From Sphingomonas sanguinis NBRC 13937 (GTDB lineage Bacteria; Pseudomonadota; Alphaproteobacteria; Sphingomonadales; Sphingomonadaceae): a stretch of 64,000 nucleotides of DNA. Below, one piece after another: positions 8,507 to 17,962 of this stretch (within the stretch, counting starts at the first letter, position 1; each line of letters opens with the position of its first letter). The stretch is taken from contig NZ_BCTY01000011.1 of assembly GCF_001591005.1 (NCBI RefSeq), forward strand, positions 1 through 64,000, written 5' to 3'. The notes under the pieces were generated by a model. The model was not told where the DNA came from. It saw only the letters and a list, made by a program, of their open reading frames with translations, and did no database searches. The translations under genes and the position numbers were made by a program.

Positions 8507-8941
8507 ATGCCCGCGACCGTTTATGTCCTCAACGGGCCGAACCTGAACCTGCTGGGTATGCGCGAGCCGCATATATACGGCCATGACACGCTGGACGATA
8601 TTGCCGGGATGCTGGAGGATCGGGCCCGCGAGCTCGACCTGGAGATCGACATGCGCCAGTCCAACCATGAAGGCCATCTGATCGACTGGCTGCACGAGGC
8701 CCAGGCCTATGAGGCGAAGGCCGTGCTGCTCAATGCCGGCGGCTTCACCCACACCTCGATCGCGATTCACGACGCGATCAAGTCGGTGACGACGCCGGTG
8801 ATCGAGGTTCACCTTTCCAACCCCCATGCGCGGGAGGTTTTCCGCCATGAAAGCTATATCGGGCGTGCCGCAAAAGGCACAATTGCCGGTTTTGGCGCGC
8901 AATCCTATCTGCTCGCGCTTGAAGCCGCGGCCCGGTTCTGA
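8507..8941 (+). CDS. aroQ: 3-dehydroquinate dehydratase, type II
   Basis: A 144-residue type II dehydroquinase of the shikimate pathway, a dodecameric cytoplasmic enzyme. Seen are [20 protein letters not shown] with the catalytic tyrosine/arginine loop, [30 protein letters not shown] and [18 protein letters not shown]. Start at 8507, because GGGAG stands 5 bases upstream; the in-frame ATG at 8495 has no such site. accB follows 14 bases after the stop, so aroQ-accB-accC is probably one operon, an arrangement common in alphaproteobacteria. Confidence 0.96.
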   Translation: MPATVYVLNGPNLNLLGMREPHIYGHDTLDDIAGMLEDRARELDLEIDMRQSNHEGHLIDWLHEAQAYEAKAVLLNAGGFTHTSIAIHDAIKSVTTPVIEVHLSNPHAREVFRHESYIGRAAKGTIAGFGAQSYLLALEAAARF

Positions 8942-8955
8942 CAGGAGCGCGTCCC

Positions 8956-9444
8956 ATGACCGAAAAGACTGAACAAGCGATGAAGGTCGATGTCGACCTC
9001 GTCCGTCAGCTCGCCGAGCTGCTCGACGCCACCGCCCTGACCGAGATCGAGGTCGAGCATGGCGACCGCAAGATCCGCGTCGCGCGCAAGGCGGCGGCCG
9101 TGGCCCAGATGGCCTATGCGCCCGCGCCTGTGGCGCCCCCTGCCCCGGCGGCGGCTGCGCCCGTTGCTCCCGCCGCTGCGGAAGTCGGCGCCTCGGCCCC
9201 GGCCGTCTCGGCCAACGCCGTGAAGTCGCCGATGGTCGGCACCGTCTATCTGTCGGCCGAGCCGGGCGCCAAGCCCTTCGCCTCGGTGGGCCAGAAGGTC
9301 GCCGCCGGTGACACGCTGCTGATCGTGGAAGCCATGAAGGTGATGAACCCGATCACCGCGACCCAGGCGGGCACCGTCACCGCCGTCCTGGTCGAGAACG
9401 GCCAGCCGGTCGAGTTCGACCAGCCCCTGGTCGTCGTCGAGTAA
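8956..9444 (+). CDS. accB: Biotin carboxyl carrier protein of acetyl-CoA carboxylase
   Basis: A 162-residue BCCP, the biotinylated subunit of acetyl-CoA carboxylase (fatty acid synthesis). An N-terminal helical part is followed by a long Ala/Pro linker (about residues 55-85) and the C-terminal biotinyl domain with the EAMKVMNP biotinylation motif. A GACAGGAG site precedes the ATG. accC starts 6 bases after the stop. Confidence 0.97.
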   Translation: MTEKTEQAMKVDVDLVRQLAELLDATALTEIEVEHGDRKIRVARKAAAVAQMAYAPAPVAPPAPAAAAPVAPAAAEVGASAPAVSANAVKSPMVGTVYLSAEPGAKPFASVGQKVAAGDTLLIVEAMKVMNPITATQAGTVTAVLVENGQPVEFDQPLVVVE

Positions 9445-9450
9445 GCCGCC

Positions 9451-10803
9451 TTGGCGCAGATCAAGAAACTCCTGATCGCCAATCGCGGTGAGATTGCGCT
9501 TCGCATCCACCGCGCCTGTCACGAAATGGGGATCGAGACCGTCGCCGTGCACTCCACGGCCGACGCCGATGCCATGCATGTGCGCCTCGCCGACCAGGCG
9601 GTGTGCATCGGTCCGCCTGCGGCCACCGACAGCTATCTCAACATCCCCAACATCATCTCGGCCGCCGAGATTTCGGGCGCGGACGCGATCCATCCGGGTT
9701 ACGGCTTCCTCTCGGAGAACGCCAAGTTCGCCGAGATCGTCGAAGCGCACGGCCTGATCTTCGTTGGCCCCAAGCCCGAGCATATCCGGGTGATGGGTGA
9801 CAAGGTCGAGGCCAAGCGCACCGCCGGGGCGCTCGGCCTGCCGCTCGTCCCCGGTTCGGACGGCGCGATCTCGGACCTCGAGGAGGCCAAGGCGCTCGCC
9901 ACCAAGATCGGCTATCCGGTCATCATCAAGGCGGCCTCGGGCGGCGGCGGACGCGGCATGAAGGTCGTGTCCTCCGAAGACCAGCTCGAAACGCTGATGC
10001 AACAGGCCGGTTCGGAGGCGAAGGCTGCCTTCGGCGACTCGACCGTCTACATGGAAAAATATCTGGGCAATCCCCGGCATATCGAATTCCAGGTGTTCGG
10101 CGACGGCAACGGCCAGGCAATCCATCTGGGCGAGCGCGACTGCTCGCTCCAGCGCCGCCACCAGAAGGTGCTGGAGGAAGCCCCCTCGCCGATCATCACG
10201 GCCGAGGAGCGCGCACGCATGGGCGGCGTCGTGGCCAAGGCGATGGCCGATATGGGCTATCGCGGCGCGGGCACGATCGAGTTCCTGTGGGAAGACGGTG
10301 AGTTCTATTTCATCGAAATGAACACCCGCCTTCAGGTCGAACATCCCGTCACCGAGATGATCACCGGCCTGGACCTGGTGCGCGAGCAGATCCGCGTGGC
10401 CGAGGGTCATCCGCTGACCCTGCGCCAGCAGGACGTGCAGTTCCGCGGCCACGCGATCGAGTGCCGCATCAACGCGGAAGACCCGCGCACCTTCGCACCT
10501 TCGCCGGGCACGGTGAAGATGTATCACGCACCGGGCGGCATGCATGTCCGCGTCGATAGCGGCCTGTACCAGGGCTATAAGGTCCCGCCTTATTACGACA
10601 GCATGATCGCCAAGCTGATCGTCTACGGCACGACCCGCGAAGGCGCGCTGCGTCGCCTGCGTCGCGCGCTCAACGAGTTCGTGATCGAGGGCATGAAGAC
10701 CACCATCCCGCTGCATCAGGCGCTGTTGGACGATCCGGAGTTCCAGAAGGGCGACTATACGATCAAGTGGCTGGAGGAGTGGCTGGGCAAGCAGGACGCC
10801 TGA
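9451..10803 (+). CDS. accC: Biotin carboxylase subunit of acetyl-CoA carboxylase
   Basis: A 450-residue ATP-grasp biotin carboxylase. Motifs are [14 protein letters not shown] at the N-terminus, the glycine-rich ATP loop [28 protein letters not shown] and [16 protein letters not shown]. The reading frame opens with TTG at 9451, only 6 bases after accB, so TTG is the likely start and translation is probably coupled to accB. Length is normal. Confidence 0.97.
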   Translation: MAQIKKLLIANRGEIALRIHRACHEMGIETVAVHSTADADAMHVRLADQAVCIGPPAATDSYLNIPNIISAAEISGADAIHPGYGFLSENAKFAEIVEAHGLIFVGPKPEHIRVMGDKVEAKRTAGALGLPLVPGSDGAISDLEEAKALATKIGYPVIIKAASGGGGRGMKVVSSEDQLETLMQQAGSEAKAAFGDSTVYMEKYLGNPRHIEFQVFGDGNGQAIHLGERDCSLQRRHQKVLEEAPSPIITAEERARMGGVVAKAMADMGYRGAGTIEFLWEDGEFYFIEMNTRLQVEHPVTEMITGLDLVREQIRVAEGHPLTLRQQDVQFRGHAIECRINAEDPRTFAPSPGTVKMYHAPGGMHVRVDSGLYQGYKVPPYYDSMIAKLIVYGTTREGALRRLRRALNEFVIEGMKTTIPLHQALLDDPEFQKGDYTIKWLEEWLGKQDA

Positions 10804-10830
10804 ACCGGTCCGCGACATCCGAAGTTATCG

Positions 10831-10868
10831 AAGGGGACAGGGATGGCGCGAGCCACTCCTGTCCCCTT
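10831..10868 (+). terminator. Hairpin after the aroQ-accB-accC operon
   Basis: A perfect 11-bp inverted repeat (AAGGGGACAGG / CCTGTCCCCTT, 16-nt loop) starts 27 bases after the accC stop. There is no T-run, so this is a stable 3' hairpin or weak terminator. The rest of the 220-base gap to arsC shows nothing recognisable. Confidence 0.55.
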
Positions 10869-11024
10869 CGTCATGGAAAACATCGTCCAGCGGTCGCCGC
10901 ACGTTTGCGCGACGCGGCCGGTCGTCGAGCAGGCTCGGCGTAGCGGGATGGACCGTGGGTTCATCCCGCTCGTTCCGCCTATCGCGAGCTTGGCTTTCGC
11001 AGCGGCCGGGCGCATAGATCGTCC

Positions 11025-11366
11025 ATGGCCATTCATGCGACCATCTATCACAATCCGCGCTGCGGCACCTCCCGCCAGACGCTGGCCCTGTTGAACGAAG
11101 CAGGGGCCGACGTCACGATCGTCGAATATCTCAAGACCCCGCCATCCGCTGACACGCTCCGCCGCCTTTATGCAAAGGCCGGGATTTCGCCACGCGACGG
11201 ACTGCGCAAGACCGAGGCCGGGGCAGTGCCGCTGCTGGAGGCGGATGACGCAACCGTTCTCGCCGCGATGATCGCGGACCCGATCCTGATCCAGCGACCG
11301 CTGGTCGAGACCGACAAGGGCGTCGTGCTTGCCCGACCTTCCGAAACCGTCCGGGCCATCCTGTGA
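11025..11366 (+). CDS. arsC: ArsC/Spx-family reductase (glutaredoxin-dependent arsenate reductase type)
   Basis: A 113-residue thioredoxin-fold protein with the NPRCGTSRQTLALL active site of the glutaredoxin-coupled ArsC family (catalytic Cys in CGTSR). Later segments VEYLKTPP, LIQRPLVET and the conserved RP...VL of the family are present. No other ars genes are nearby, so the arsenate role is by family only. It sits alone between the accC hairpin and the glnB promoter. Confidence 0.9.
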   Translation: MAIHATIYHNPRCGTSRQTLALLNEAGADVTIVEYLKTPPSADTLRRLYAKAGISPRDGLRKTEAGAVPLLEADDATVLAAMIADPILIQRPLVETDKGVVLARPSETVRAIL

Positions 11367-11379
11367 TCGCTGCCCATAA

Positions 11380-11865
<486 letters not shown>

Positions 11866-11888
11866 CGCACCCCATACTCATCCGTCAC

Positions 11889-11907
11889 CGGGCCGACATC
11901 CGGCCCG
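11889..11907 (+). other. Hairpin in the glnB-glnA gap
   Basis: A 7-bp stem (CGGGCCG / CGGCCCG, 5-nt loop) in the 107-base gap between glnB and glnA, without a T-run. It could partly uncouple or stabilise the glnA message; it is not a convincing terminator. Confidence 0.4.
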
Positions 11908-11972
11908 ACTAAACACGTATCACCGGCCCCGGCCTTTCGCCGGAGGGCGGCCAAGCAGAGAGAGAACGGAAC

Positions 11973-13385
11973 ATGGCGAACACGGCCAGCGATATCCTGA
12001 AGCAGATCAAGGACGAAGAGATCGAGTGGGTCGACCTGCGCTTCACCGATCCCAAGGGCAAGTGGCAGCACCTGACCATGGTCGCCTCGATCCTGGGTGA
12101 GGACGAGCTGACCGATGGCCTGATGTTCGACGGCTCCTCGATTGAGGGCTGGAAGGCGATCAACGAGTCGGACATGGTCCTGAAGCCCGACCTCGACGCC
12201 GTGTACACCGATCCCTTCTCGGCGACCCCGATGCTGATCGTGTTCTGCGACATCGTCGAGCCGTCGACCGGCGAGCTCTATGCCCGCGATCCGCGCTCGA
12301 CCGCCAAGCGCGCCGAGGCGTTCGTGAAGACCACCGGCATCGGCGATACCGTCTATGTCGGCCCGGAAGCCGAATTCTTCATGTTCGACAACGTCCAGTT
12401 CGACACGAACTATGCGTCGTCCTACTTCAAGATCGACGATATCGAGCTGCCGACCAACACCGGCCGCGAATATGAGGGCGGCAATCTCGGCCACCGTCCG
12501 CGCGCCAAGGGCGGCTATTTCCCCGTCGCGCCGGTCGACTCGGCCGTCGACATCCGTGGCGAGATGGTTTCGACCATGCTCGAAATGGGCCTGCCCTGCG
12601 ACAAGCACCACCACGAAGTCGCCGCCGCGCAGCACGAACTGGGCATGACCTTCGGCACGCTGACCCAGACCGCCGACCGCATGCAGATCTACAAGTATGT
12701 CGTGCATCAGGTCGCGCAGGCCTATGGCAAGACTGCGACCTTCATGCCGAAGCCGATCAAGGAAGATAACGGCTCGGGCATGCACACCCACTTCTCGATC
12801 TGGGAAGGCAAGACCCCGCTGTTCGCCGGCAACGGCTATGCTGGCCTGTCGGAAACCTGTCTGTATTTCATCGGCGGCGTCATCAAGCATGCCAAGGCGC
12901 TGAACGCCTTCACCAACCCGACCACCAACAGCTACAAGCGTCTGGTGCCGGGTTACGAAGCGCCCGTGCTGCTCGCCTATTCGGCGCGCAACCGCTCGGC
13001 CTCGTGCCGCATCCCGTACGGCACCGGTCCGAAGTCGAAGCGCGTCGAAGTGCGCTTCCCCGACGCGCTGGCGAACCCGTATCTCGCTTATGCGGCGCTG
13101 CTGATGGCGGGTCTGGACGGTATCCAGAACAAGATCCATCCGGGCGAGGCGATGGACAAGAACCTGTACGACCTGCCGCCCGCCGAGCTGGCCCAGGTCC
13201 CGACCGTCGCCGGTTCGCTCCGCGAAGCGCTCGACTCGCTGGCCGCCGACCACGACTTCCTGCTGAAGGGCGACGTGTTCACCAAGGACCAGATCGAGAG
13301 CTACATCGAGTTGAAGATGCATGAAGTGATGCGCTGGGAAATGACCCCCAGCCCGGTCGAATACGACATGTATTACAGCGGCTGA
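11973..13385 (+). CDS. glnA: Glutamine synthetase type I
   Basis: A 470-residue GSI enzyme (glutamate + ammonia + ATP to glutamine). Seen are [14 protein letters not shown], the FDGSSIEGW latch, [10 protein letters not shown], the [19 protein letters not shown]/glutamate block, and the NLYDLPP segment whose tyrosine is the adenylylation site in GSI-beta enzymes. It should therefore be controlled by GlnE and PII. Transcribed with glnB; a terminator follows 30 bases after the stop. Confidence 0.98.
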   Translation: MANTASDILKQIKDEEIEWVDLRFTDPKGKWQHLTMVASILGEDELTDGLMFDGSSIEGWKAINESDMVLKPDLDAVYTDPFSATPMLIVFCDIVEPSTGELYARDPRSTAKRAEAFVKTTGIGDTVYVGPEAEFFMFDNVQFDTNYASSYFKIDDIELPTNTGREYEGGNLGHRPRAKGGYFPVAPVDSAVDIRGEMVSTMLEMGLPCDKHHHEVAAAQHELGMTFGTLTQTADRMQIYKYVVHQVAQAYGKTATFMPKPIKEDNGSGMHTHFSIWEGKTPLFAGNGYAGLSETCLYFIGGVIKHAKALNAFTNPTTNSYKRLVPGYEAPVLLAYSARNRSASCRIPYGTGPKSKRVEVRFPDALANPYLAYAALLMAGLDGIQNKIHPGEAMDKNLYDLPPAELAQVPTVAGSLREALDSLAADHDFLLKGDVFTKDQIESYIELKMHEVMRWEMTPSPVEYDMYYSG

Positions 13386-13414
13386 TCCAGCCTCTGATCG
13401 ATGTCACTACGGGG

Positions 13415-13446
13415 AAAGGGGCCGCAAGGCCCCTTTCTTTTTGCGC
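13415..13446 (+). terminator. Rho-independent terminator of glnBA
   Basis: A perfect 9-bp stem (AAAGGGGCC, GCAA loop, GGCCCCTTT) is followed by CTTTTTT. It starts 30 bases after the glnA stop. Confidence 0.9.
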
Positions 13447-13566
13447 CCATCCCGCCCCGTAAATGACCAGGATCGCATCATAAAGCCGAAAAGCCCCCCA
13501 CGTTCGTAACTGCGGACGCGCCTGTAACGGACTGAATAGGACCAAAGCGAGCATATAGGCGCTTTC

Positions 13567-13584
13567 ATTTTTACATATAAAAAT
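13567..13584. promoter_or_regulatory. AT-rich palindrome upstream of a TonB receptor
   Basis: A perfect inverted repeat with 7-bp arms (ATTTTTA, CATA, TAAAAAT) stands out in a GC-rich genome. It lies 72 bases before the receptor start, in a 270-base gap that otherwise holds only the glnA terminator. It may be an operator; the sequence is not a clear Fur or Zur box. Confidence 0.45.
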
Positions 13585-13655
13585 TGCAACAAAGGCGACA
13601 CAGATCGCTTTTAGGGGGCTGCCCCAAGGCCAATCCAAGCCTGTGGGGACTAAGC

Positions 13656-16205
13656 ATGAAATTGAAAATCATCCGCGCTGCCGGGTTCGGCGGCGCGTGC
13701 CTGATGGCGTTCACGTCGCATACCGCCATTGCTCAGACAGCCGGAACGATCGCGGCCGAGAACCGCGCCGAAGACGACATCATCGTCACCGGCCAGAAAT
13801 TGGCGGGCACGGGCATCGAAATGTCCAATTCGGCCAAGGCGCGTGCGGTCGTCACCCAGGACTATATCGCGCATACTGTCCCCGGTCAGTCGATCTTCAA
13901 CGCGATCAACATGGTGCCCGGCGTCAACTATGTCGCCAGTGATCCTTATGGCGGCAATGGCGGCACGATCCGCATCCGCGGCTTCGACCAGTCGCGTATC
14001 GCCTTCACCTTCGATGGTTTGCCGCTGAACGATGCGGGCAACTACGCCATTTACTCCGCCCAGCAGGTCGATCCCGAACTGGTCGAATCGGTCAATGTCG
14101 GCTTTGGCTCGACCGACGTCGACACGCCATCGGCCAGCGCGTCGGGCGGGACGGTCAACTATCGGACGATCATGCCAACCGACAAGGTCAGCGCGATGGG
14201 CGTCTATTCCCATGGGCGGGGCAACATGAACCGCGTCTTCGGCCTGATCAACACCGGCGATCTGAACCAGAGCGGCACGCGGGCTTGGGTGGCGGCCAGC
14301 AACCAGCGTTACGACCTCTTCCCGTTCTCCATCGTGCGCAAAAGCCAGTACAATGCCCGCATCTACCAGCCACTGGGCTCAGGCAAGGATTTCGTGTCGC
14401 TGGCGGGTTTCTTCTACCAGCATCGCAACACCGGCTATGGCAATCCATCGGTCGCGCAGATCAATACGATCCTCGGCAACCCGTTTCCGATCAAGACGGC
14501 AACGGCCGCAAATCCGGTCCGTGTCGACGTGACACGACAGCAATATGACCAGGTGCTGGCGACGGGCGGCTTCTTCAACTCGAACGAGTGCACGCTGGCC
14601 TCCGCCAGCCCCGGTGCCGGGTCCGTGCAGGACGATCGACGTCTGTGCACCAATGTGCGACAGATCAACGTGAATCCAGTCGACACCGGCAATCTCCGCT
14701 TCAACAGCCTGTTTACGTTGAGCGATCACCTGACCTTCACGGCGGACGGCGGGTACAGCTATACGCTGGCCAATGGCGGCGGCTCCAACGTGTTCGCCGA
14801 AAGCGATGCCAATGCCACGCAGTCAGGCGTTTCGCGCAACCAGTTCGGGCGGATGGGTGCAGGACGCGCGGCGGGTCGCGATTTGAACGGCGATGGCGAT
14901 CTGCTCGATTATGTCCGTCTCTTCTATCCTTCGAACACGCAGACCCATCGCCTGATTGCGGTTGCCGGTCTGCGCTATGACATAGACGCGGCCAATCTGG
15001 TTCGTCTGGCCTATACCTGGGATCGGGCGCGCACCCGCCAGACCGGCGAGGCGGGATTTCTGTACCCCGATGGTCGTCCCAAATCCTATTTCGGCGGCCT
15101 GGGCGGCGGTGACGCAGCGGTATTGGATGCGGCAGGCGCGCCGCTCAACAAGCGCAATCGCCTGACTTACTCGATCCTGCATCAGCTGTCGGGCGAGTAT
15201 CGCGGGCGACCGATCGACGACAGCCTGTCGCTGACCATCGGTTTGCGCGCGGCCTTCTATCGCCGCAACATGAGCAATGCCTGCTATACGATCCCCGGAA
15301 GCGGGAGCGAAGCCTATTGCACGTCCCAGTCCGCGCAGCAGGTGGCGGCCGACAGCCGCACGGCCAAGTTCGGCCCGCCCTATACCGGCCGTATTCGCGA
15401 ATACCGTGCGTTCCTGCCCAATATCGGCATGGTGTGGCAGATGGTCCCCGCCCTCAGCCTCTATGCCAGCTGGAACCGCGGCTTCTCGGCCCCCAGCACC
15501 GACATCTATTCCTATGACGACAAGGTCATCTCGCTCAAGGACAAGGAGGCGGTTCCCGAGCGTACCGACTCCTTCGACACCGGCCTGCGTTACACCAACG
15601 GCATCGTACAGGCTCAGCTAGGCGGCTGGTTCATTCGCTACGACAACCGCATCGTCAACGTGACCGTGCCGCTGGAGGGCGGTGGTACGATCAGCGCCAG
15701 CCGCAATGTCGGGCGGGTGGACAGCAAGGGCATCGACGCCACCCTGTCGCTCACCCCAACCCGTTGGTTGTCGCTTTACGGGTTCGGCTCCTACCTGAAG
15801 TCGACGCTCCGGGACAATGTGCTGAATGGTGACGGTTCCGGGACAATCCTGATCGCGACCAAGGGCAAGCAGTTGGTCGATACGCCCAACTGGCAATATG
15901 GCACCCGGGCGCAGATTACCCTGCCCAGCCTCGTCCTGGGTGTCTCGGCCAAGCATGTCGGGGATCGCTTCATCACCGATGAAAATGATGCGATCTCTGC
16001 TGGCTATACGCTGGTCGACCTCGATGCGCAGATCGGTCTGGGCGCGGTCGGCCTGCCCAAGACCTATTTCCAGCTCAACGTGACCAACCTGCTCGACAAG
16101 CGCTATTACAGCAATGTCTGGTCGGCGCCCCGGATCGCGAATGGGGGCTGGCTGAACTTCGGCAACGGCCGGACGGTCATCGGTACGCTTCACTTCGAGT
16201 TCTGA
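13656..16205 (+). CDS. TonB-dependent outer membrane receptor
   Basis: An 849-residue TonB-dependent receptor. There is an N-terminal signal peptide ending near AIAQ, then a TonB-box-like DDIIVTG, a plug domain (SIFNAINMVPGVNY, GGTIRIRGFDQSR, TFDGLPLNDAGNY) and a long beta barrel ending in the aromatic HFEF expected of outer-membrane proteins. I chose the ATG at 13656 because it directly begins the signal peptide; a longer frame from 13584 adds unlike sequence. The substrate cannot be told. It stands alone behind an AT-rich palindrome, which suggests its own regulator. Confidence 0.9.
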   Translation: MKLKIIRAAGFGGACLMAFTSHTAIAQTAGTIAAENRAEDDIIVTGQKLAGTGIEMSNSAKARAVVTQDYIAHTVPGQSIFNAINMVPGVNYVASDPYGGNGGTIRIRGFDQSRIAFTFDGLPLNDAGNYAIYSAQQVDPELVESVNVGFGSTDVDTPSASASGGTVNYRTIMPTDKVSAMGVYSHGRGNMNRVFGLINTGDLNQSGTRAWVAASNQRYDLFPFSIVRKSQYNARIYQPLGSGKDFVSLAGFFYQHRNTGYGNPSVAQINTILGNPFPIKTATAANPVRVDVTRQQYDQVLATGGFFNSNECTLASASPGAGSVQDDRRLCTNVRQINVNPVDTGNLRFNSLFTLSDHLTFTADGGYSYTLANGGGSNVFAESDANATQSGVSRNQFGRMGAGRAAGRDLNGDGDLLDYVRLFYPSNTQTHRLIAVAGLRYDIDAANLVRLAYTWDRARTRQTGEAGFLYPDGRPKSYFGGLGGGDAAVLDAAGAPLNKRNRLTYSILHQLSGEYRGRPIDDSLSLTIGLRAAFYRRNMSNACYTIPGSGSEAYCTSQSAQQVAADSRTAKFGPPYTGRIREYRAFLPNIGMVWQMVPALSLYASWNRGFSAPSTDIYSYDDKVISLKDKEAVPERTDSFDTGLRYTNGIVQAQLGGWFIRYDNRIVNVTVPLEGGGTISASRNVGRVDSKGIDATLSLTPTRWLSLYGFGSYLKSTLRDNVLNGDGSGTILIATKGKQLVDTPNWQYGTRAQITLPSLVLGVSAKHVGDRFITDENDAISAGYTLVDLDAQIGLGAVGLPKTYFQLNVTNLLDKRYYSNVWSAPRIANGGWLNFGNGRTVIGTLHFEF

Positions 16206-16211
16206 TCGGCA

Positions 16212-16240
16212 GGGCGCGACGGAGAGATACCGTCGCGCCC
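16212..16240. terminator. Convergent hairpin between TonB receptor and cyclophilin genes
   Basis: A perfect 11-bp GC stem (GGGCGCGACGG / CCGTCGCGCCC, 7-nt loop) lies in the 53-base gap between two convergent genes and can serve both. On the plus strand it is followed by CATCCTTTC, so the T-run is poor. Confidence 0.6.
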
Positions 16241-16258
16241 CATCCTTTCAGTGCGATA

Positions 16259-16876
16259 TCACGAGGTCGCCGCAACCCGTTTGGCCGATAGGATTTTCAC
16301 GGGCGCGGCCAACATTTCGCCCTTGAACGGTCCCTTGGCGGGATCAGCGGGCTGGTCGAGGATTTGGTGAATCACGTCCATCCCCTCGACGACATGGCCA
16401 AAGGCGGCATAGCCCAGATTGTCGCCGGGCTTGGTGGGATCGGCATCGAGCGAGGGCTGGTCGCCGACCATGATGGTGAAGTCGCCGCGCGCCGTGCCCG
16501 GAGCCAGCCGGGCGATCGAGATGGTACCGTTCAGGTGCTTGATGCCGGTCTTGGTCGTCGGCTCATGTGCGATCGGAGGCAGGATGCGCTTGGGCTCGTT
16601 CTGGATACCGAACTGGACGAAGCCGAAATCGGGCGCGACGCGGACCGAGCGGTAGAAGGTTACGCCGTCCAGCCGATGCTGGTCGACATAGCGCAGGAAA
16701 TTGGCGGTCGTGATCGGCGCGTGGGTCCGGTCGAGGTCGAGGACCACGGGGCCGAGACTGGTCTGCATCGCGACACGGACCATGACGGGCTTGGGCGCTT
16801 CAGTCGTGGCGGGTGCGGGCGGCGCGGCGGGGGCCGCCTGCAGGGCCAGCAGGGCGAGCGGCAGGAGTGCGATCAT
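16259..16876 (-). CDS. Periplasmic peptidyl-prolyl isomerase, cyclophilin type
   Basis: A 205-residue cyclophilin. An N-terminal hydrophobic signal sequence and a Pro/Ala linker precede the domain, so it is probably exported. Domain landmarks are LGPVVLDLDRTHAPITTANFLRY, the GVTFYRSVR segment with the catalytic arginine region, and GYAAFGHVVEGMDVIHQIL. It contains acidic insertions typical of alphaproteobacterial periplasmic PPIases. The gene stands alone, convergent with the TonB receptor. An outer-membrane protein folding role is inference. Confidence 0.87.
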   Translation of the reverse strand: MIALLPLALLALQAAPAAPPAPATTEAPKPVMVRVAMQTSLGPVVLDLDRTHAPITTANFLRYVDQHRLDGVTFYRSVRVAPDFGFVQFGIQNEPKRILPPIAHEPTTKTGIKHLNGTISIARLAPGTARGDFTIMVGDQPSLDADPTKPGDNLGYAAFGHVVEGMDVIHQILDQPADPAKGPFKGEMLAAPVKILSAKRVAATS

Positions 16877-16949
16877 CGAAGGTCTCCAGGCATGGGGTCG
16901 GCGGCAGGATAGCGAAGTGCCGATGGCAGGTGAATCCGTTGTTGCCCGC

Positions 16950-17924
16950 TCATGGAATCAACACCGTACTCCCCACCGTCTCCCCCGCCTCGATCGCCCG
17001 GTGCGCCTCGGCCACATCGGTCAGCGCGAAGCTCTGGCCGATCTCCGGCGTGATCGCGCCCTTTCCAAGCATGGCAAAGACCCGCGCGATCAGGCTGCGC
17101 TTCTCCGCCGCCGTCACTGCATAGTCGAACAGGGTCGGCCGGGTGACGAACAACGAGCCCTTGGCCGCCAGGATGCCGAGGTTGACGCCGTCGACCGCGC
17201 CCGAGGCATTGCCGAAGCTGACCACCAGCCCACGTCGGGCGGCGCTGCCCAGCGAGGCTTCCCAGGTCGCCTTGCCCACGCCGTCGAGCACCACGGGCAC
17301 CCCCTGCCCGCCGGTGATCTCGCGCACGCGGGACGCAACATCCTCCTGCCGGTTGAGGATGACATGATCGGCCCCAGCGGCCAGCGCCTTCTCGGCCTTG
17401 GCCTCGCTGCCGACACTTGCAATGACGGTCGCGCCGATCGCCTTCAGCCAGCCGACCGCAAGGTGCCCGACACCGCCAGCCGCCGCATGGACCAGCACCG
17501 GCCAGCCCGATTCTACCTTCGCGCAATCCTCGATCAGAAATGCCGTCGTCGCGCCCTTCAACAGGATTGCCGCCGCCGTCCGGTCGTCGACATGATCGGG
17601 CAGCGGCACGAGCAGATCGGCCGCGACGTTGCGCGCCGTGGCATAGGCCCCGCGCGCCGGACCGAACACGCCCACCCGGTCGCCGACCGCAAAGTCGGTC
17701 ACGCCCTCGCCCACCGCCTCGACCATGCCCGCCGCTTCGGAGCCCAGCTTGCCCGGCAGGTCGATCGGGTACAGCCCGCTGCGGTGATAGGTGTCGATAT
17801 AGTTCAGCCCGACCGCATGGTGGCGCATCCGTACCTCACCGGGGCCGGGTGGCGGTAGTTCTTCGTCACGCCACTGGATGACCTCGGGCCCGCCGGTCTT
17901 TTCGATGAAGGCGGTCTTTTCCAT
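16950..17924 (-). CDS. qor: Quinone oxidoreductase, zeta-crystallin type (MDR family)
   Basis: A 324-residue zinc-free medium-chain dehydrogenase/reductase. It has the N-terminal substrate domain with GLNYIDTYHRSGLYPIDLP and GSEAAGMVEAVGEGV, then a Rossmann domain with VLVHAAAGGVGHLA binding NADPH. Zinc ligands of alcohol dehydrogenases are absent, as expected for Qor. Start at 17924: an AGGAG lies about 10 bases upstream; the longer frame re-reads tamB. It follows tamB on the same strand after 38 bases and could share its transcript. Confidence 0.92.
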   Translation of the reverse strand: MEKTAFIEKTGGPEVIQWRDEELPPPGPGEVRMRHHAVGLNYIDTYHRSGLYPIDLPGKLGSEAAGMVEAVGEGVTDFAVGDRVGVFGPARGAYATARNVAADLLVPLPDHVDDRTAAAILLKGATTAFLIEDCAKVESGWPVLVHAAAGGVGHLAVGWLKAIGATVIASVGSEAKAEKALAAGADHVILNRQEDVASRVREITGGQGVPVVLDGVGKATWEASLGSAARRGLVVSFGNASGAVDGVNLGILAAKGSLFVTRPTLFDYAVTAAEKRSLIARVFAMLGKGAITPEIGQSFALTDVAEAHRAIEAGETVGSTVLIP

Positions 17925-17962
17925 GCGCCAAACTCCTAACGCGATCCGGGCGGGCCAACGCC

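Noticed and set aside
8905-10818. A 637-codon frame antisense to accB-accC
   Set aside because: It is a reverse-strand shadow of two clearly identified genes, caused by high GC codon bias.
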